A stretch of 64,000 nt of DNA from Hasllibacter halocynthiae (GTDB lineage Bacteria; Pseudomonadota; Alphaproteobacteria; Rhodobacterales; Rhodobacteraceae): positions 124,001 to 188,000 of the forward strand of contig NZ_PVTT01000002.1 in assembly GCF_003003095.1 (NCBI RefSeq), given 5' to 3'. Under the pieces are notes generated by a model. That model did no database searches. It was not told the DNA's origin and saw only the letters and a program-made list of their open reading frames with translations. Positions 29,493 to 36,615 of this stretch are shown one piece after another. The position numbers and the translations under genes are program-made. Numbering within the stretch: the first letter of the stretch is position 1; each line of letters opens with the position of its first letter.

Positions 29493-30431
29493 TCAGCCCC
29501 GCGGCACCGCGGCGGGCCCGGGACGGCCGCCGGCGGCGACGTCCGGGCAGGCATGGCGGGCGCACTCGGTCTCCAGCGTCGCGTGTGCGATGCCGAACCG
29601 CGCGGCGAGGTCCCGCTTGACCGCCCGCTTGACCGCGTCGGCCTCGCCCCAGCGTCCGGGCGCGATCACGAGATGCGCGTCCACGGCGCTGCGATGCTCG
29701 TCCATCTGCCAGAGGTGGACGTGGTGCACGTCCCGGACCCCGTCCGCGCCCCGCATCGCCGCGATCACCGCCCCGCCATCCACGTCCGGCGGGCTGCCCA
29801 GCATCAGGATTCGGATCACCGGCCCGATCTCGCGCGCGGACTGCCACAGGATGTAGCCCGCGATCAGCGCCGTCACGAGCGGATCGACCAGCCACCACCC
29901 GAAGAGGAGGATCAGCGTCCCCGCCACGATCACCGCGACCGACCCCAGGGCGTCGGCGACGTTGTGGAGGAAGGCCGCGCGGATGTTCACGCTCGACTTC
30001 GACATGGCGTAGGTCAGCGCGGCCGTGACTAGGTCCACCGCCAGCGCGACCCCGGCGATCGCGACGACGAGCCACCCCTCCACCGGCTGCGGATCCAGAA
30101 GGCGGGCCCCCGCCTCCCACAGCAGGTAGAGGCCGATCACGATCAGCGTGGTGTAGTTCACCAGCGCCGCCACCACCTCGACCCGGCCGTAGCCGAATGT
30201 CATGGACATGTCGCGCGGGCGCCGCGCGATCCGCCGGGCGGCGAAGGCGATGATCAGCGACACCGCGTCCGAGAAGTTGTGCAGCGCGTCCGCGATCAGC
30301 GCGAGGCTGCCCGAAAGGATGCCCCCCGCGACCTGCGCGACCGTCAGCGCCAGGTTCACCCCGATCGCGGCGATCACGCGCCGGTCGCCCGCCTCGGGGT
30401 CCACGTGGTGATGATGATGGTGCCCGGCCAT
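29493..30431 (-). CDS. cation diffusion facilitator (CzcD/ZitB-type)
   Basis: The 312-residue efflux protein has six predicted transmembrane helices. The metal-site helices are ALIADALHNFSDAVSLI (helix II) and AFLHNVADALGSVAVI (helix V), with the conserved His/Asp pairs typical for zinc. A run of six histidines opens the protein (MAGHHHHHH), and a cytoplasmic metallochaperone-like domain follows (about residues 205-290; VHHVHLWQMDEHRSAVDAH). It exports Zn2+ and perhaps Cd2+ or Co2+ in exchange for protons. The ATG at 30431 begins at the histidine run. It converges on gabD with 11 bp between stops. Confidence 0.92.
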   Translation of the reverse strand: MAGHHHHHHVDPEAGDRRVIAAIGVNLALTVAQVAGGILSGSLALIADALHNFSDAVSLIIAFAARRIARRPRDMSMTFGYGRVEVVAALVNYTTLIVIGLYLLWEAGARLLDPQPVEGWLVVAIAGVALAVDLVTAALTYAMSKSSVNIRAAFLHNVADALGSVAVIVAGTLILLFGWWLVDPLVTALIAGYILWQSAREIGPVIRILMLGSPPDVDGGAVIAAMRGADGVRDVHHVHLWQMDEHRSAVDAHLVIAPGRWGEADAVKRAVKRDLAARFGIAHATLETECARHACPDVAAGGRPGPAAVPRG

Positions 30432-30495
30432 GCCCGTGCCCCCGGCCCCTGGTCGATCCGCCTCCGGTCGCAAAGCGACAATCCCGGGCACGCCC

Positions 30496-31626
30496 CTAGG
30501 GTTCCTCGGCCCCGCCCCGCTCCGGCGCGCCGCGGTCGAGGGACAGCTCCGCGTCCGAGAACCGCCAGGGCCCGCGCAGCGACGGCACCCCGCCCGGCGC
30601 GATGGCGAGGCCCCGCGCGACCACCTGCGGGTCGGCCAGCGCCTCGGCGATGTCGTTGATCGGCCCGCCCGGCACGCCCGCCGCCTCCATGGCCGACAGG
30701 AGCGCCGCCCGGCTGCGCGCGGCGACCAGGGGCTCCAGCGCGGCGTCCAGCGCCTCGCGGTTGGCGACCCGCGCGGGGTTCGTCGCGAAGCGCGCGTCGC
30801 GGGCGAGGGCCGGCGCGCCCAGCAGCTTGGCGAGGGCCGCGAACTGCCGGTCGTTCCCGACGGCCGCGATGAGGTGGCCGTCCGCGCAGGCGAAGACGCG
30901 GTAGGGCGCGATGTTCGGATGCGCGTTGCCGCGCCGCGCGGGCGCCCGCCCCGTCACCAGGGCGTTCATCGCCTGGTTCGCCAGCATCGCCATCGCGCAG
31001 TCCATCAGGGCCATGTCGATGTGCTGGCCCCGCCCGGTCCGGTGGCGCTGCTCGACCGCGGCGAGGATGCCGATCGCGCCGTAGAGGCCGGTGACGATGT
31101 CGGTGACGGCGACGCCGACCTTCTGCGGCGGGCCGTCCGCCTCGCCCGTGATCGACATCAGGCCGGACAGGCCCTGGATCAGGAAGTCGTATCCCGGACG
31201 CGCGGCATAGGGGCCGTCCTGCCCGAACCCGGTGATCGAGCAGTAGATCAGCCGCGGGTTCGGCACCGACAGGCTCTCGTAGTCCAGTCCGTACTTGGCG
31301 AGGCCGCCGACCTTGAAGTTCTCGATCAGGACGTCGGCGCGGGCGGCCTCCTCGCGGACGAGGGCGCGCCCCGCCTCCGTGCGGAAGTCGGCGACGGCCG
31401 ACCGCTTGCCGCGGTTGGCGCAGTGGAAGTACGCCGCCGAGCCCCGCGCGCCGCCGGCACCCTCGACGAAGGGCGGGCCCCATTGCCGCGTCTCGTCGCC
31501 CTCGGGGGCCTCGACCTTCAGCACGTCCGCGCCGAGGTCGGCCAGCGCCTGCCCGATCCAGGGACCCGCCAGCACGCGCGCCAGCTCCAGCACGCGAAGG
31601 CCCTTCAGCGGCGCCTCGGCGCTCAT
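30496..31626 (-). CDS. CaiB/BaiF family (class III) CoA-transferase
   Basis: The 376-residue protein starts LKGLRVLELARVLAGPW, the class III signature, followed by GADVLKVEAPEGDETRQWGPP. The catalytic aspartate is in ARPGYDFLIQGLSG. Further family blocks are FHCANRGKRS, YGAIGILAAVEQRHRTGRG and GVPGGPINDIAEAL. It moves CoA between carboxylic acids, for example from succinyl-CoA to a dicarboxylate; the actual pair is unknown. Its neighbour gabD makes succinate, a plausible partner, but the gene is read the other way. An AT-poor 304-bp gap separates it from the next gene. Confidence 0.88.
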   Translation of the reverse strand: MSAEAPLKGLRVLELARVLAGPWIGQALADLGADVLKVEAPEGDETRQWGPPFVEGAGGARGSAAYFHCANRGKRSAVADFRTEAGRALVREEAARADVLIENFKVGGLAKYGLDYESLSVPNPRLIYCSITGFGQDGPYAARPGYDFLIQGLSGLMSITGEADGPPQKVGVAVTDIVTGLYGAIGILAAVEQRHRTGRGQHIDMALMDCAMAMLANQAMNALVTGRAPARRGNAHPNIAPYRVFACADGHLIAAVGNDRQFAALAKLLGAPALARDARFATNPARVANREALDAALEPLVAARSRAALLSAMEAAGVPGGPINDIAEALADPQVVARGLAIAPGGVPSLRGPWRFSDAELSLDRGAPERGGAEEP

Positions 31627-31930
31627 GGCAACGCGGGGGCCGGAACGTCCGGTCCTGCGCGGCCGCGGGCCACCCCTGCCCTCCCCTCGATCCCCATGAG
31701 GTCCCCTCTTCCGTGCTTTCCCCGGCCGCGATCTTGGCCACGCCCTAGCAGGACGGCCCCTCGGGGGCGAGCCTCGCCACGAGGGGTCGGCGGGTCCCCT
31801 TGCGCGTCGGCGTGGACGCGCGCACCGCACGCCGCCCCCGGGAACGGCGCCCGCCGGCCCCGTGTTCTCCTCCACGGGCGCCCGGTTCTGCGGGATGCCC
31901 TTGCACACCGCCACCGAAGGAAATTTGCCC
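31627..31930. other. 304-bp divergent intergenic region
   Basis: This gap lies between the CoA-transferase and an acidic exported protein. On the minus strand CTCGCC (31766-31771), 17 bp, CTAGGG (31743-31748) is a possible promoter for the transferase, with a leader of about 110 nt. For the plus-strand gene I see only the ribosome site AAGGAAA near 31917. No coding sequence or repeat is evident. Confidence 0.4.
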
Positions 31931-32407
31931 ATGACCCGCCTGCTCACCTCCGCCGCCGCCACCGCCCTTCTCGGGACGGCCGCGCTCGCCGATGACGACG
32001 ATCTCGGCGCCTACCTCTATGCGGCCGACTGCGGCAGCCTCTCGGGCGACGCGATCGTGGCCGATGTCGGCGACCTCGACCGGGACGACGACGCCTCGGA
32101 CGAATGGGCCCGGGTCAGCGACGCCGGCGCGCCCCAGCCCGACCCCCTCTGGTCCGAGGACGAGGACATCGACGACGTGTCCGCCGACGAGATCGGGGGG
32201 GGCGGCTACGCCGTGGCGATCCATGCGACCGACGACGAGGACGCGGACGTCGTCGCCTGCGGCGTCCTTCGGGGAACCCTGCCCTTCGTCGCGGCGCTCG
32301 ACGAGGTCGGCGGATCGGGGATCGAAGGCCGGGTCGCCGTCGGCATGGACGACGACGACGAGTTGAGCCTGGCCACCACCGCGTTCGAGGTCGGCGCCGC
32401 CGACTGA
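31931..32407 (+). CDS. highly acidic exported protein
   Basis: The 158-residue product has a signal peptide (residues about 1-21, ending TAALA) and then a mature chain with roughly 30 Asp and 9 Glu, only four Arg and no Lys. Acidic runs include ADDDDLG, DLDRDDDASDEW and SEDEDIDDVSADE. Two cysteines are present (AADCGSLSG and VVACGVLRG). The segment YAVAIHATDDEDADVVACG resembles small exported CHRD/SOD-like domains, a weak likeness only. The acidity suggests calcium binding or adaptation to salt. It is flanked by a strong terminator and has a good AAGGAAA ribosome site. Confidence 0.75.
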   Translation: MTRLLTSAAATALLGTAALADDDDLGAYLYAADCGSLSGDAIVADVGDLDRDDDASDEWARVSDAGAPQPDPLWSEDEDIDDVSADEIGGGGYAVAIHATDDEDADVVACGVLRGTLPFVAALDEVGGSGIEGRVAVGMDDDDELSLATTAFEVGAAD

Positions 32408-32435
32408 CGGCACGGGGCCAGCCCCCCATGCTAGA

Positions 32436-32465
32436 AAGGGGCGCCGCCATCCGGCGACGCCCCTT
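32436..32465. terminator. bidirectional terminator hairpin
   Basis: AAGGGGCG (32436-32443) pairs perfectly with CGCCCCTT (32458-32465), and an inner CGCC-ATCC-GGCG extends the stem. It lies between convergent genes and has A-rich bases before and T bases after the stem, so it can serve both strands. Confidence 0.75.
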
Positions 32466-32491
32466 CGCTTCCATAATCGACCGCAGGCCGA

Positions 32492-32941
32492 TCAGTTGAC
32501 GGCTTCGCCCTCGATCGTCTTCGGGCCGGCGATCTCGATGCGGCGGGGCTTCAGCGCCTCGGGCACCTCGCGCACGAGGTCGATGTTCAGCAGCCCGTTC
32601 TCGGCGGTGGCGCCCGTCACCCGCACATGGTCCGCCAGCGTGAACCGACGCTCGAAGGCGCGGGTGGCGATGCCGCGGTGCAGGAACGTCCGCTCGCCCT
32701 CCTCCTCGGATTTCTTCGCCGAGACGACGAGCGCGCTCTCGCGGACCTCGACGTTCAGGTCGGCGTCGGTGAACCCGGCCACGGCCAGCGTGATCCGCCA
32801 GGCGTCGTCGCCGGTCTTCTCGATGTTGTAGGGCGGGTAGGTGTTGCCCTGCTCGGACGCGGTGACGCGGTCCATCAGCTCGGCGATCTGGTCGAAGCCG
32901 ACGGTCGCGCGGTAGAGCGGGGCGAGATCGAATGTTCGCAT
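32492..32941 (-). CDS. ibpA: small heat-shock protein Hsp20 (IbpA-like)
   Basis: The 149-residue chaperone begins MRTFDLAPLYRATVGFDQI, the IbpA/HspH-type N-terminus. The alpha-crystallin domain runs from about residue 38 to 128 (YNIEKTGDDAWRITLAVAGF, LNVEVRESALVVSAKK), with the G-x-L motif in ATAENGLLNIDLVRE. It holds unfolding proteins in a refoldable state. The ATG at 32941 is preferred over an upstream extension to 33028 because the ribosome site AGAGGA is 7 bases before it. A sigma-32-type promoter and a ROSE-like hairpin lie upstream, so it is very likely heat-induced at both transcription and translation. Confidence 0.94.
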   Translation of the reverse strand: MRTFDLAPLYRATVGFDQIAELMDRVTASEQGNTYPPYNIEKTGDDAWRITLAVAGFTDADLNVEVRESALVVSAKKSEEEGERTFLHRGIATRAFERRFTLADHVRVTGATAENGLLNIDLVREVPEALKPRRIEIAGPKTIEGEAVN

Positions 32942-32945
32942 GGGT

Positions 32946-32965
32946 TCATCCTCTTCAAGCGATGA
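32946..32965 (-). promoter_or_regulatory. ROSE-like RNA thermometer hairpin over the hsp20 ribosome site
   Basis: Read on the minus strand: UCAUC (32965-32961), a bulged G (32960), CUU (32959-32957), loop GAA, then GAG (32953-32951) and GAUGA (32950-32946). The 3' arm contains the Shine-Dalgarno AGAGGA (32954-32949). The 5' arm has the ROSE signature U(U/C)GCU with the bulged G opposite the ribosome site. ROSE elements control small heat-shock genes of alphaproteobacteria by melting as temperature rises. Further GC hairpins can form in the upstream leader. Confidence 0.7.
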
Positions 32966-33043
32966 GCGGGCCGCCCCCCTCGCGGCGGGGCCGACCCTTC
33001 GGCGCCCCCGGACCCGACGCTTCGGCATCCCGGGGCCCCCGTC

Positions 33044-33072
33044 AGATGGGGGCGCGGAGCGGCCGCTTCAAG
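33044..33072 (-). promoter_or_regulatory. sigma-32 (RpoH) type promoter of hsp20
   Basis: On the minus strand CTTGAAG (33072-33066), 14 bp, CCCCATCT (33051-33044) matches the sigma-32 consensus CTTGAAA-N(11-15)-CCCCATnT at all but one base. Transcription would start near 33036, giving a leader of about 95 nt. It lies just past the stop of the upstream protease gene. Confidence 0.8.
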
Positions 33073-33090
33073 AAGCCCGCTCGGGTCCGC

Positions 33091-33840
33091 TCAGGGCCGG
33101 ACGAACCGCGCGCTTGCGCGGGCGCCGTCGCCCTCACGCGGCAGGCGCGGCGCGGGATCGCGGCCCGACGCCCGCTCGCGCAGCGCGGCGACCAGCGCGG
33201 GCGGCAGTTCGGCGGCCAGGGACACCGCGTCGCCGGCGCGCAGCGCCGAGGCGCTGATCACGCCGACCAGCCGCCCCTCGCCGTCCAGCACGGGCGAGCC
33301 CGACGCCCCCATCTCCGCCAGGCAGTCGGTCACGAGGATGCCCTCCGCCCGCTCGATCACGCGGCACCCCTCCTCCGTGCGCGGCGCGTCGGGCCGCCCC
33401 GCCGAGTAGGAGATCACCCGCAGCGGCGCGCCCACCCCGGGGGGCGGACCCAGGATCAGCGGCAGCGCGCGGAAGCTCGTGACGGGCCGGGCCAGCCGCA
33501 GCACCGCGACGTCGCCGGGCACGACGTCCAGCGCGGAGGCGCCCGCCGCCCCCGCGCCGCCCGGCCCGCGCGCCAGCGCCGCGACCCGGCGCTCCGCCTC
33601 GCCGCGGGCGCCCGACAGGCCGGCGCGGAACCGGATGCCCCCGATCTCGACCTCCCGGCCTTCCCGCAGGAGGCAATGCGCCGCCGTCAGCACGAGGTCG
33701 GGCGCGATCAGGGCCCCGGTGCAGAGGCGCCTCTCCCCGATGTCGAGGCGGCCCACGCCGCCCTCGTCCCCCCGCACCCCCTGGGCCGGCGCCGCGAGCG
33801 GCGTCAGGAGGAGGAAGAGGAGGAGGAGGGCGCGGCGCAT
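33091..33840 (-). CDS. exported trypsin-like serine protease
   Basis: The 249-residue protein has a signal peptide (residues about 1-19, ending APAQG) and a chymotrypsin-fold domain. The catalytic triad is visible as H in LVLTAAHCLL, D in VVPGDVAVLRLARP and S in MGASGSPVLDGEGRLVGV. Four cysteines could form two disulfides, including one spanning the histidine loop (RLCTGALI to AAHCLL). It resembles the small periplasmic trypsin-like proteins of alphaproteobacteria rather than DegP, since no PDZ domain is present. It starts 9 bp after the glcF stop, so it may be read through from the glc operon. Confidence 0.88.
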   Translation of the reverse strand: MRRALLLLFLLLTPLAAPAQGVRGDEGGVGRLDIGERRLCTGALIAPDLVLTAAHCLLREGREVEIGGIRFRAGLSGARGEAERRVAALARGPGGAGAAGASALDVVPGDVAVLRLARPVTSFRALPLILGPPPGVGAPLRVISYSAGRPDAPRTEEGCRVIERAEGILVTDCLAEMGASGSPVLDGEGRLVGVISASALRAGDAVSLAAELPPALVAALRERASGRDPAPRLPREGDGARASARFVRP

Positions 33841-33849
33841 CCCGCCCCT

Positions 33850-35181
33850 CTACAGGCCTCGGCCCCGGGGGGAACCGCCCCCGCCGCCCCCGGCGGGCGG
33901 CAGCGCCGCCGGCCGCGGCCCCCCGTTCGCCCAGTCGAGAAGCTGCACGGTGTGCACCACCGGAACCTTCGTGCCCCCGCCGATCTGCTTCATGCAGCCG
34001 ATGTTGCCCGCCGCGATCACGTCGGGCGCCGCGGCCTCGAGCGTGGCGACCTTGCGGCGCCTCAGCTCCCCCGCGATCTCGGGCTGCATCAGGTTGTAGG
34101 TGCCCGCGCTGCCGCAGCAGAGGTGCGGGTCGGCCGGCTCGACCACCTCGAAGCCGGCGCGCCGCAGCAGGTCCTTCGGCACCCCCTTGATCCGCTGCCC
34201 GTGCTGCAGCGAGCAGGCGGCGTGGTAGCCCACCCGCAGCGCCTCGGGCGCCAGGCCGAAGGCAACTTCCTGGGGGGCCAGCCGGTCGACCACCTCGGAC
34301 ACGTCCGCGGCGAGGGCCGAGACCTCCGCCGCCTCCCTCGCGAGGGGGCCGCCCCGAAGCATGTGCCCGTAGTCCTTCACGGTCGTGCCGCAGCCCGAGG
34401 TGTTGATCACCACCGCGTCGAGGGCGCCCGCCGAACGCCAGGCCCGGACGTTCCGGGCGGCTTGGGCATGGGCGCGCTCCTCCTGGCCCATGTGATGGAC
34501 GAGGGCGCCGCAGCAGCCCTGCCCCTCGGGGATCACCACCTCGCAGCCCAGCCGGGTCAGGAGGCGGATCGTGGCGGCGTTGATCTCCGCGTCCAGCGCG
34601 CGCTGCGCGCAGCCCGTCATCAGGGCGACCCGCATCCGGCGCGTTCCCCGGGCCCGGTGGACCTGCGGGTCGTCGTGCCGCGCGGGGGACGCGATGGGCG
34701 CGTCGGCCATGTCCAGCATCGCGCGCAGCCGGGCGTCCGGCACCAGCCGCCGGAACGGCCGCGCGAGCTTGGCCCCGACCAGCGCGGCGCGGAACCGTCC
34801 CGGATGGGGCAGCACCATGGCCAGCACCCGGCGCAGCGCGCGGTCCGGCCAGGGCCTGTGGAAGGTCCGCTCGATATGGGCGCGGGCGTGGTCGACGAGA
34901 TGCATGTAGTGCACGCCCGAGGGGCAGGTCGTCATGCAGGCGAGGCAGGAGAGGCAGCGGTCGACGTGCTTGACCGTCCGGGCATCCGCCGGCCGGCCGG
35001 ACTCGAGCATGTCCTTGATGAGGTAGATGCGCCCCCTGGGACTGTCGAGCTCGTCGCCCAGCACCGCATAGGTCGGGCAGGTCGCCGTGCAGAACCCGCA
35101 ATGTACGCAGGACCGCAGGATCTCGTTCGAGCGCGCGGTCGCCGGGTCGCGAAGCTGCTCGGGGGTGAACTCGGTCCTCAT
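33850..35181 (-). CDS. glcF: glycolate oxidase iron-sulfur subunit
   Basis: The 443-residue protein carries two [4Fe-4S] motifs, CVHCGFCTATCP (about residues 25-36) and CLSCLACMTTCP (about 76-87). Two CCG-type domains follow (GQGCCGALVHHMGQ, HLCCGSAGTYNLMQPE) that form the electron-transfer part of flavin-linked dehydrogenases. With GlcD and GlcE it oxidises glycolate to glyoxylate and passes electrons to the respiratory chain at the inner membrane. The ATG overlaps the glcE stop (ATGA). A glycine/proline-rich tail ends the protein. Confidence 0.95.
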   Translation of the reverse strand: MRTEFTPEQLRDPATARSNEILRSCVHCGFCTATCPTYAVLGDELDSPRGRIYLIKDMLESGRPADARTVKHVDRCLSCLACMTTCPSGVHYMHLVDHARAHIERTFHRPWPDRALRRVLAMVLPHPGRFRAALVGAKLARPFRRLVPDARLRAMLDMADAPIASPARHDDPQVHRARGTRRMRVALMTGCAQRALDAEINAATIRLLTRLGCEVVIPEGQGCCGALVHHMGQEERAHAQAARNVRAWRSAGALDAVVINTSGCGTTVKDYGHMLRGGPLAREAAEVSALAADVSEVVDRLAPQEVAFGLAPEALRVGYHAACSLQHGQRIKGVPKDLLRRAGFEVVEPADPHLCCGSAGTYNLMQPEIAGELRRRKVATLEAAAPDVIAAGNIGCMKQIGGGTKVPVVHTVQLLDWANGGPRPAALPPAGGGGGGSPRGRGL

Positions 35182-36272
35182 GGGGCCGCCATGGCGCGGG
35201 CGGCGCCCGGCCCCTCGCGGCGGAGCGGCCCGCCCCGGAACAGACCCCTGGGATCGAAGCGCCGGCGCAGCCCCTCCTCCAGCGCCGCGATCCCGGCCGC
35301 GGGCGGGTGGAGGGGCGGGGCCGCACCCCGCAGGCAGGTCGCATGGCCCGGCACGCCCATCAGCGCCCGCACGTCCGTGCCGGGCGCCGTCCGCAGCCAG
35401 ACCAACCCGCCCCCCCAGTCCAGCAGCGCCCTCTCGTGCGGCACCCGGTCCAGCACGGCGGGCGCGTCCGACGGCCGGACATGGACCCGCCAGAGGTCGC
35501 CCGCCCCGGCGACGGCCTTCGCGTCGCGGACCGCCGCCCAAGGGTCCTCGGCCAAGGGCTCGGCCTCCACCAAGTCGCCCAGCTTCCCGGCCCGGTACGC
35601 CACGGACCCCTCCAGCCCCTCGACCCGCAGGAGGACCCGCGCCCCGTCCCAGGCCGCGCCCGTGACCTCGTAGGGCGAGGCCAGCGCCCGCGACATCAGC
35701 GCCGCGGCCTCTGGCGCGCCTCGCACCTCGCGCGCGAGGGTCCGCATGTCCGCGGGCAGGGGCAGCACCTTGAACGCCACCTCCGTCAGCACCCCCAGCG
35801 TGCCGCGCGCGCCGCAGGCCAGCTTCGCCAGGTCGTAGCCGGTGACGTTCTTCATCACCCGCCCGCCGCTCTTCACCGCGCGCCCCTCGCCGGTGACGAG
35901 GCGCACCCCGATCAGCGCGTCCCGGCAGGCCCCCGCCCGCACCCGCCGCGGGCCGGAGACGCCGCCCCCGACGACGCCCCCTATCGTCGGCTCGCCCGCC
36001 GTCCCCAGCAGGGGCCGATGGTCCATCGGCTCGAAGGGCAGGCACTGGCCTGCCTCCCGCAGGGTCTCGTTCACGACGGCGAGCGGCGTTCCCGCCTGCG
36101 CCACCAGCGTCAGCGCCCCCGGCTCGTGGAGCGTCACGCCCGAGAGGGCGCCCGTCTCCAGCGGCTCGCCGCCCGGCGCCATCCCGCGCGTCCCGCCGCC
36201 CACGACCCGCAAGGGGCCATTCGCCCCCCGGATCGCCTCGGCGAGTTCGTCTTCGGTGGCGGGGCGGGTCAC
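35178..36272 (-). CDS. glcE: glycolate oxidase FAD-binding subunit
   Basis: The 364-residue protein is the shorter of the two FAD_binding_4 subunits. It shows VVGGGTRGMAPGGEPLE, PLLGTAGEPTIGGVVGGGV and GRAVKSGGRVMKNVTGYDLAK (the last a GlcE hallmark). The shortened C-terminal domain ends in LRRRFDPRGLFRGG. It starts at a GTG at 36272, overlapping the stop of the small membrane-protein gene by four bases, and its own stop overlaps glcF. The order glcD, small membrane gene, glcE, glcF forms one operon. Confidence 0.95.
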   Translation of the reverse strand: MTRPATEDELAEAIRGANGPLRVVGGGTRGMAPGGEPLETGALSGVTLHEPGALTLVAQAGTPLAVVNETLREAGQCLPFEPMDHRPLLGTAGEPTIGGVVGGGVSGPRRVRAGACRDALIGVRLVTGEGRAVKSGGRVMKNVTGYDLAKLACGARGTLGVLTEVAFKVLPLPADMRTLAREVRGAPEAAALMSRALASPYEVTGAAWDGARVLLRVEGLEGSVAYRAGKLGDLVEAEPLAEDPWAAVRDAKAVAGAGDLWRVHVRPSDAPAVLDRVPHERALLDWGGGLVWLRTAPGTDVRALMGVPGHATCLRGAAPPLHPPAAGIAALEEGLRRRFDPRGLFRGGPLRREGPGAARAMAAP

Positions 36273-36565
36273 AAGAACACCGTGAGCAGGTAGAACAAGC
36301 CGAACAGGGCCGCACCGCCGATCGCAGACCAGGACAGCACGCCGTGGAACTCATGCGCAGGCGCGTTCCGCAGCCTGAGGTGCAGGCCGAGGTGAACGAG
36401 GGCGAAGAGGGCGACGCCCGGGCGAACCGCCTCGGGCGCGGATGGAAGGAACGACCACGAGAGCAGCGCGACGAGCGGGTAGTGGAGCCATATGAAGGCG
36501 CCGCGCGCCCGATCCTCGGCCACGTCCCGAAGCCCGTGGAGCAGGCGCCGTTCGCGATGCTCCAT
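36269..36565 (-). CDS. small membrane protein inserted between glcD and glcE
   Basis: The 98-residue protein has three hydrophobic segments (about residues 22-38, 45-62 and 76-97) and a charged N-terminus (MEHRERRLLHGLRDVAEDRA). The EVDAMEHRE..L pattern just at its start is reminiscent of DUF6713-type small membrane proteins, a tentative likeness. It lies 50 bp after glcD and overlaps glcE, so it is made with glycolate oxidase. It might anchor that complex to the membrane or affect glycolate uptake; neither is shown. Confidence 0.7.
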   Translation of the reverse strand: MEHRERRLLHGLRDVAEDRARGAFIWLHYPLVALLSWSFLPSAPEAVRPGVALFALVHLGLHLRLRNAPAHEFHGVLSWSAIGGAALFGLFYLLTVFL

Positions 36566-36615
36566 GGCGTCGACCTCGTGGACCAGCAGACAAGGCGCGC
36601 AGGGAAGGGGGTGGA

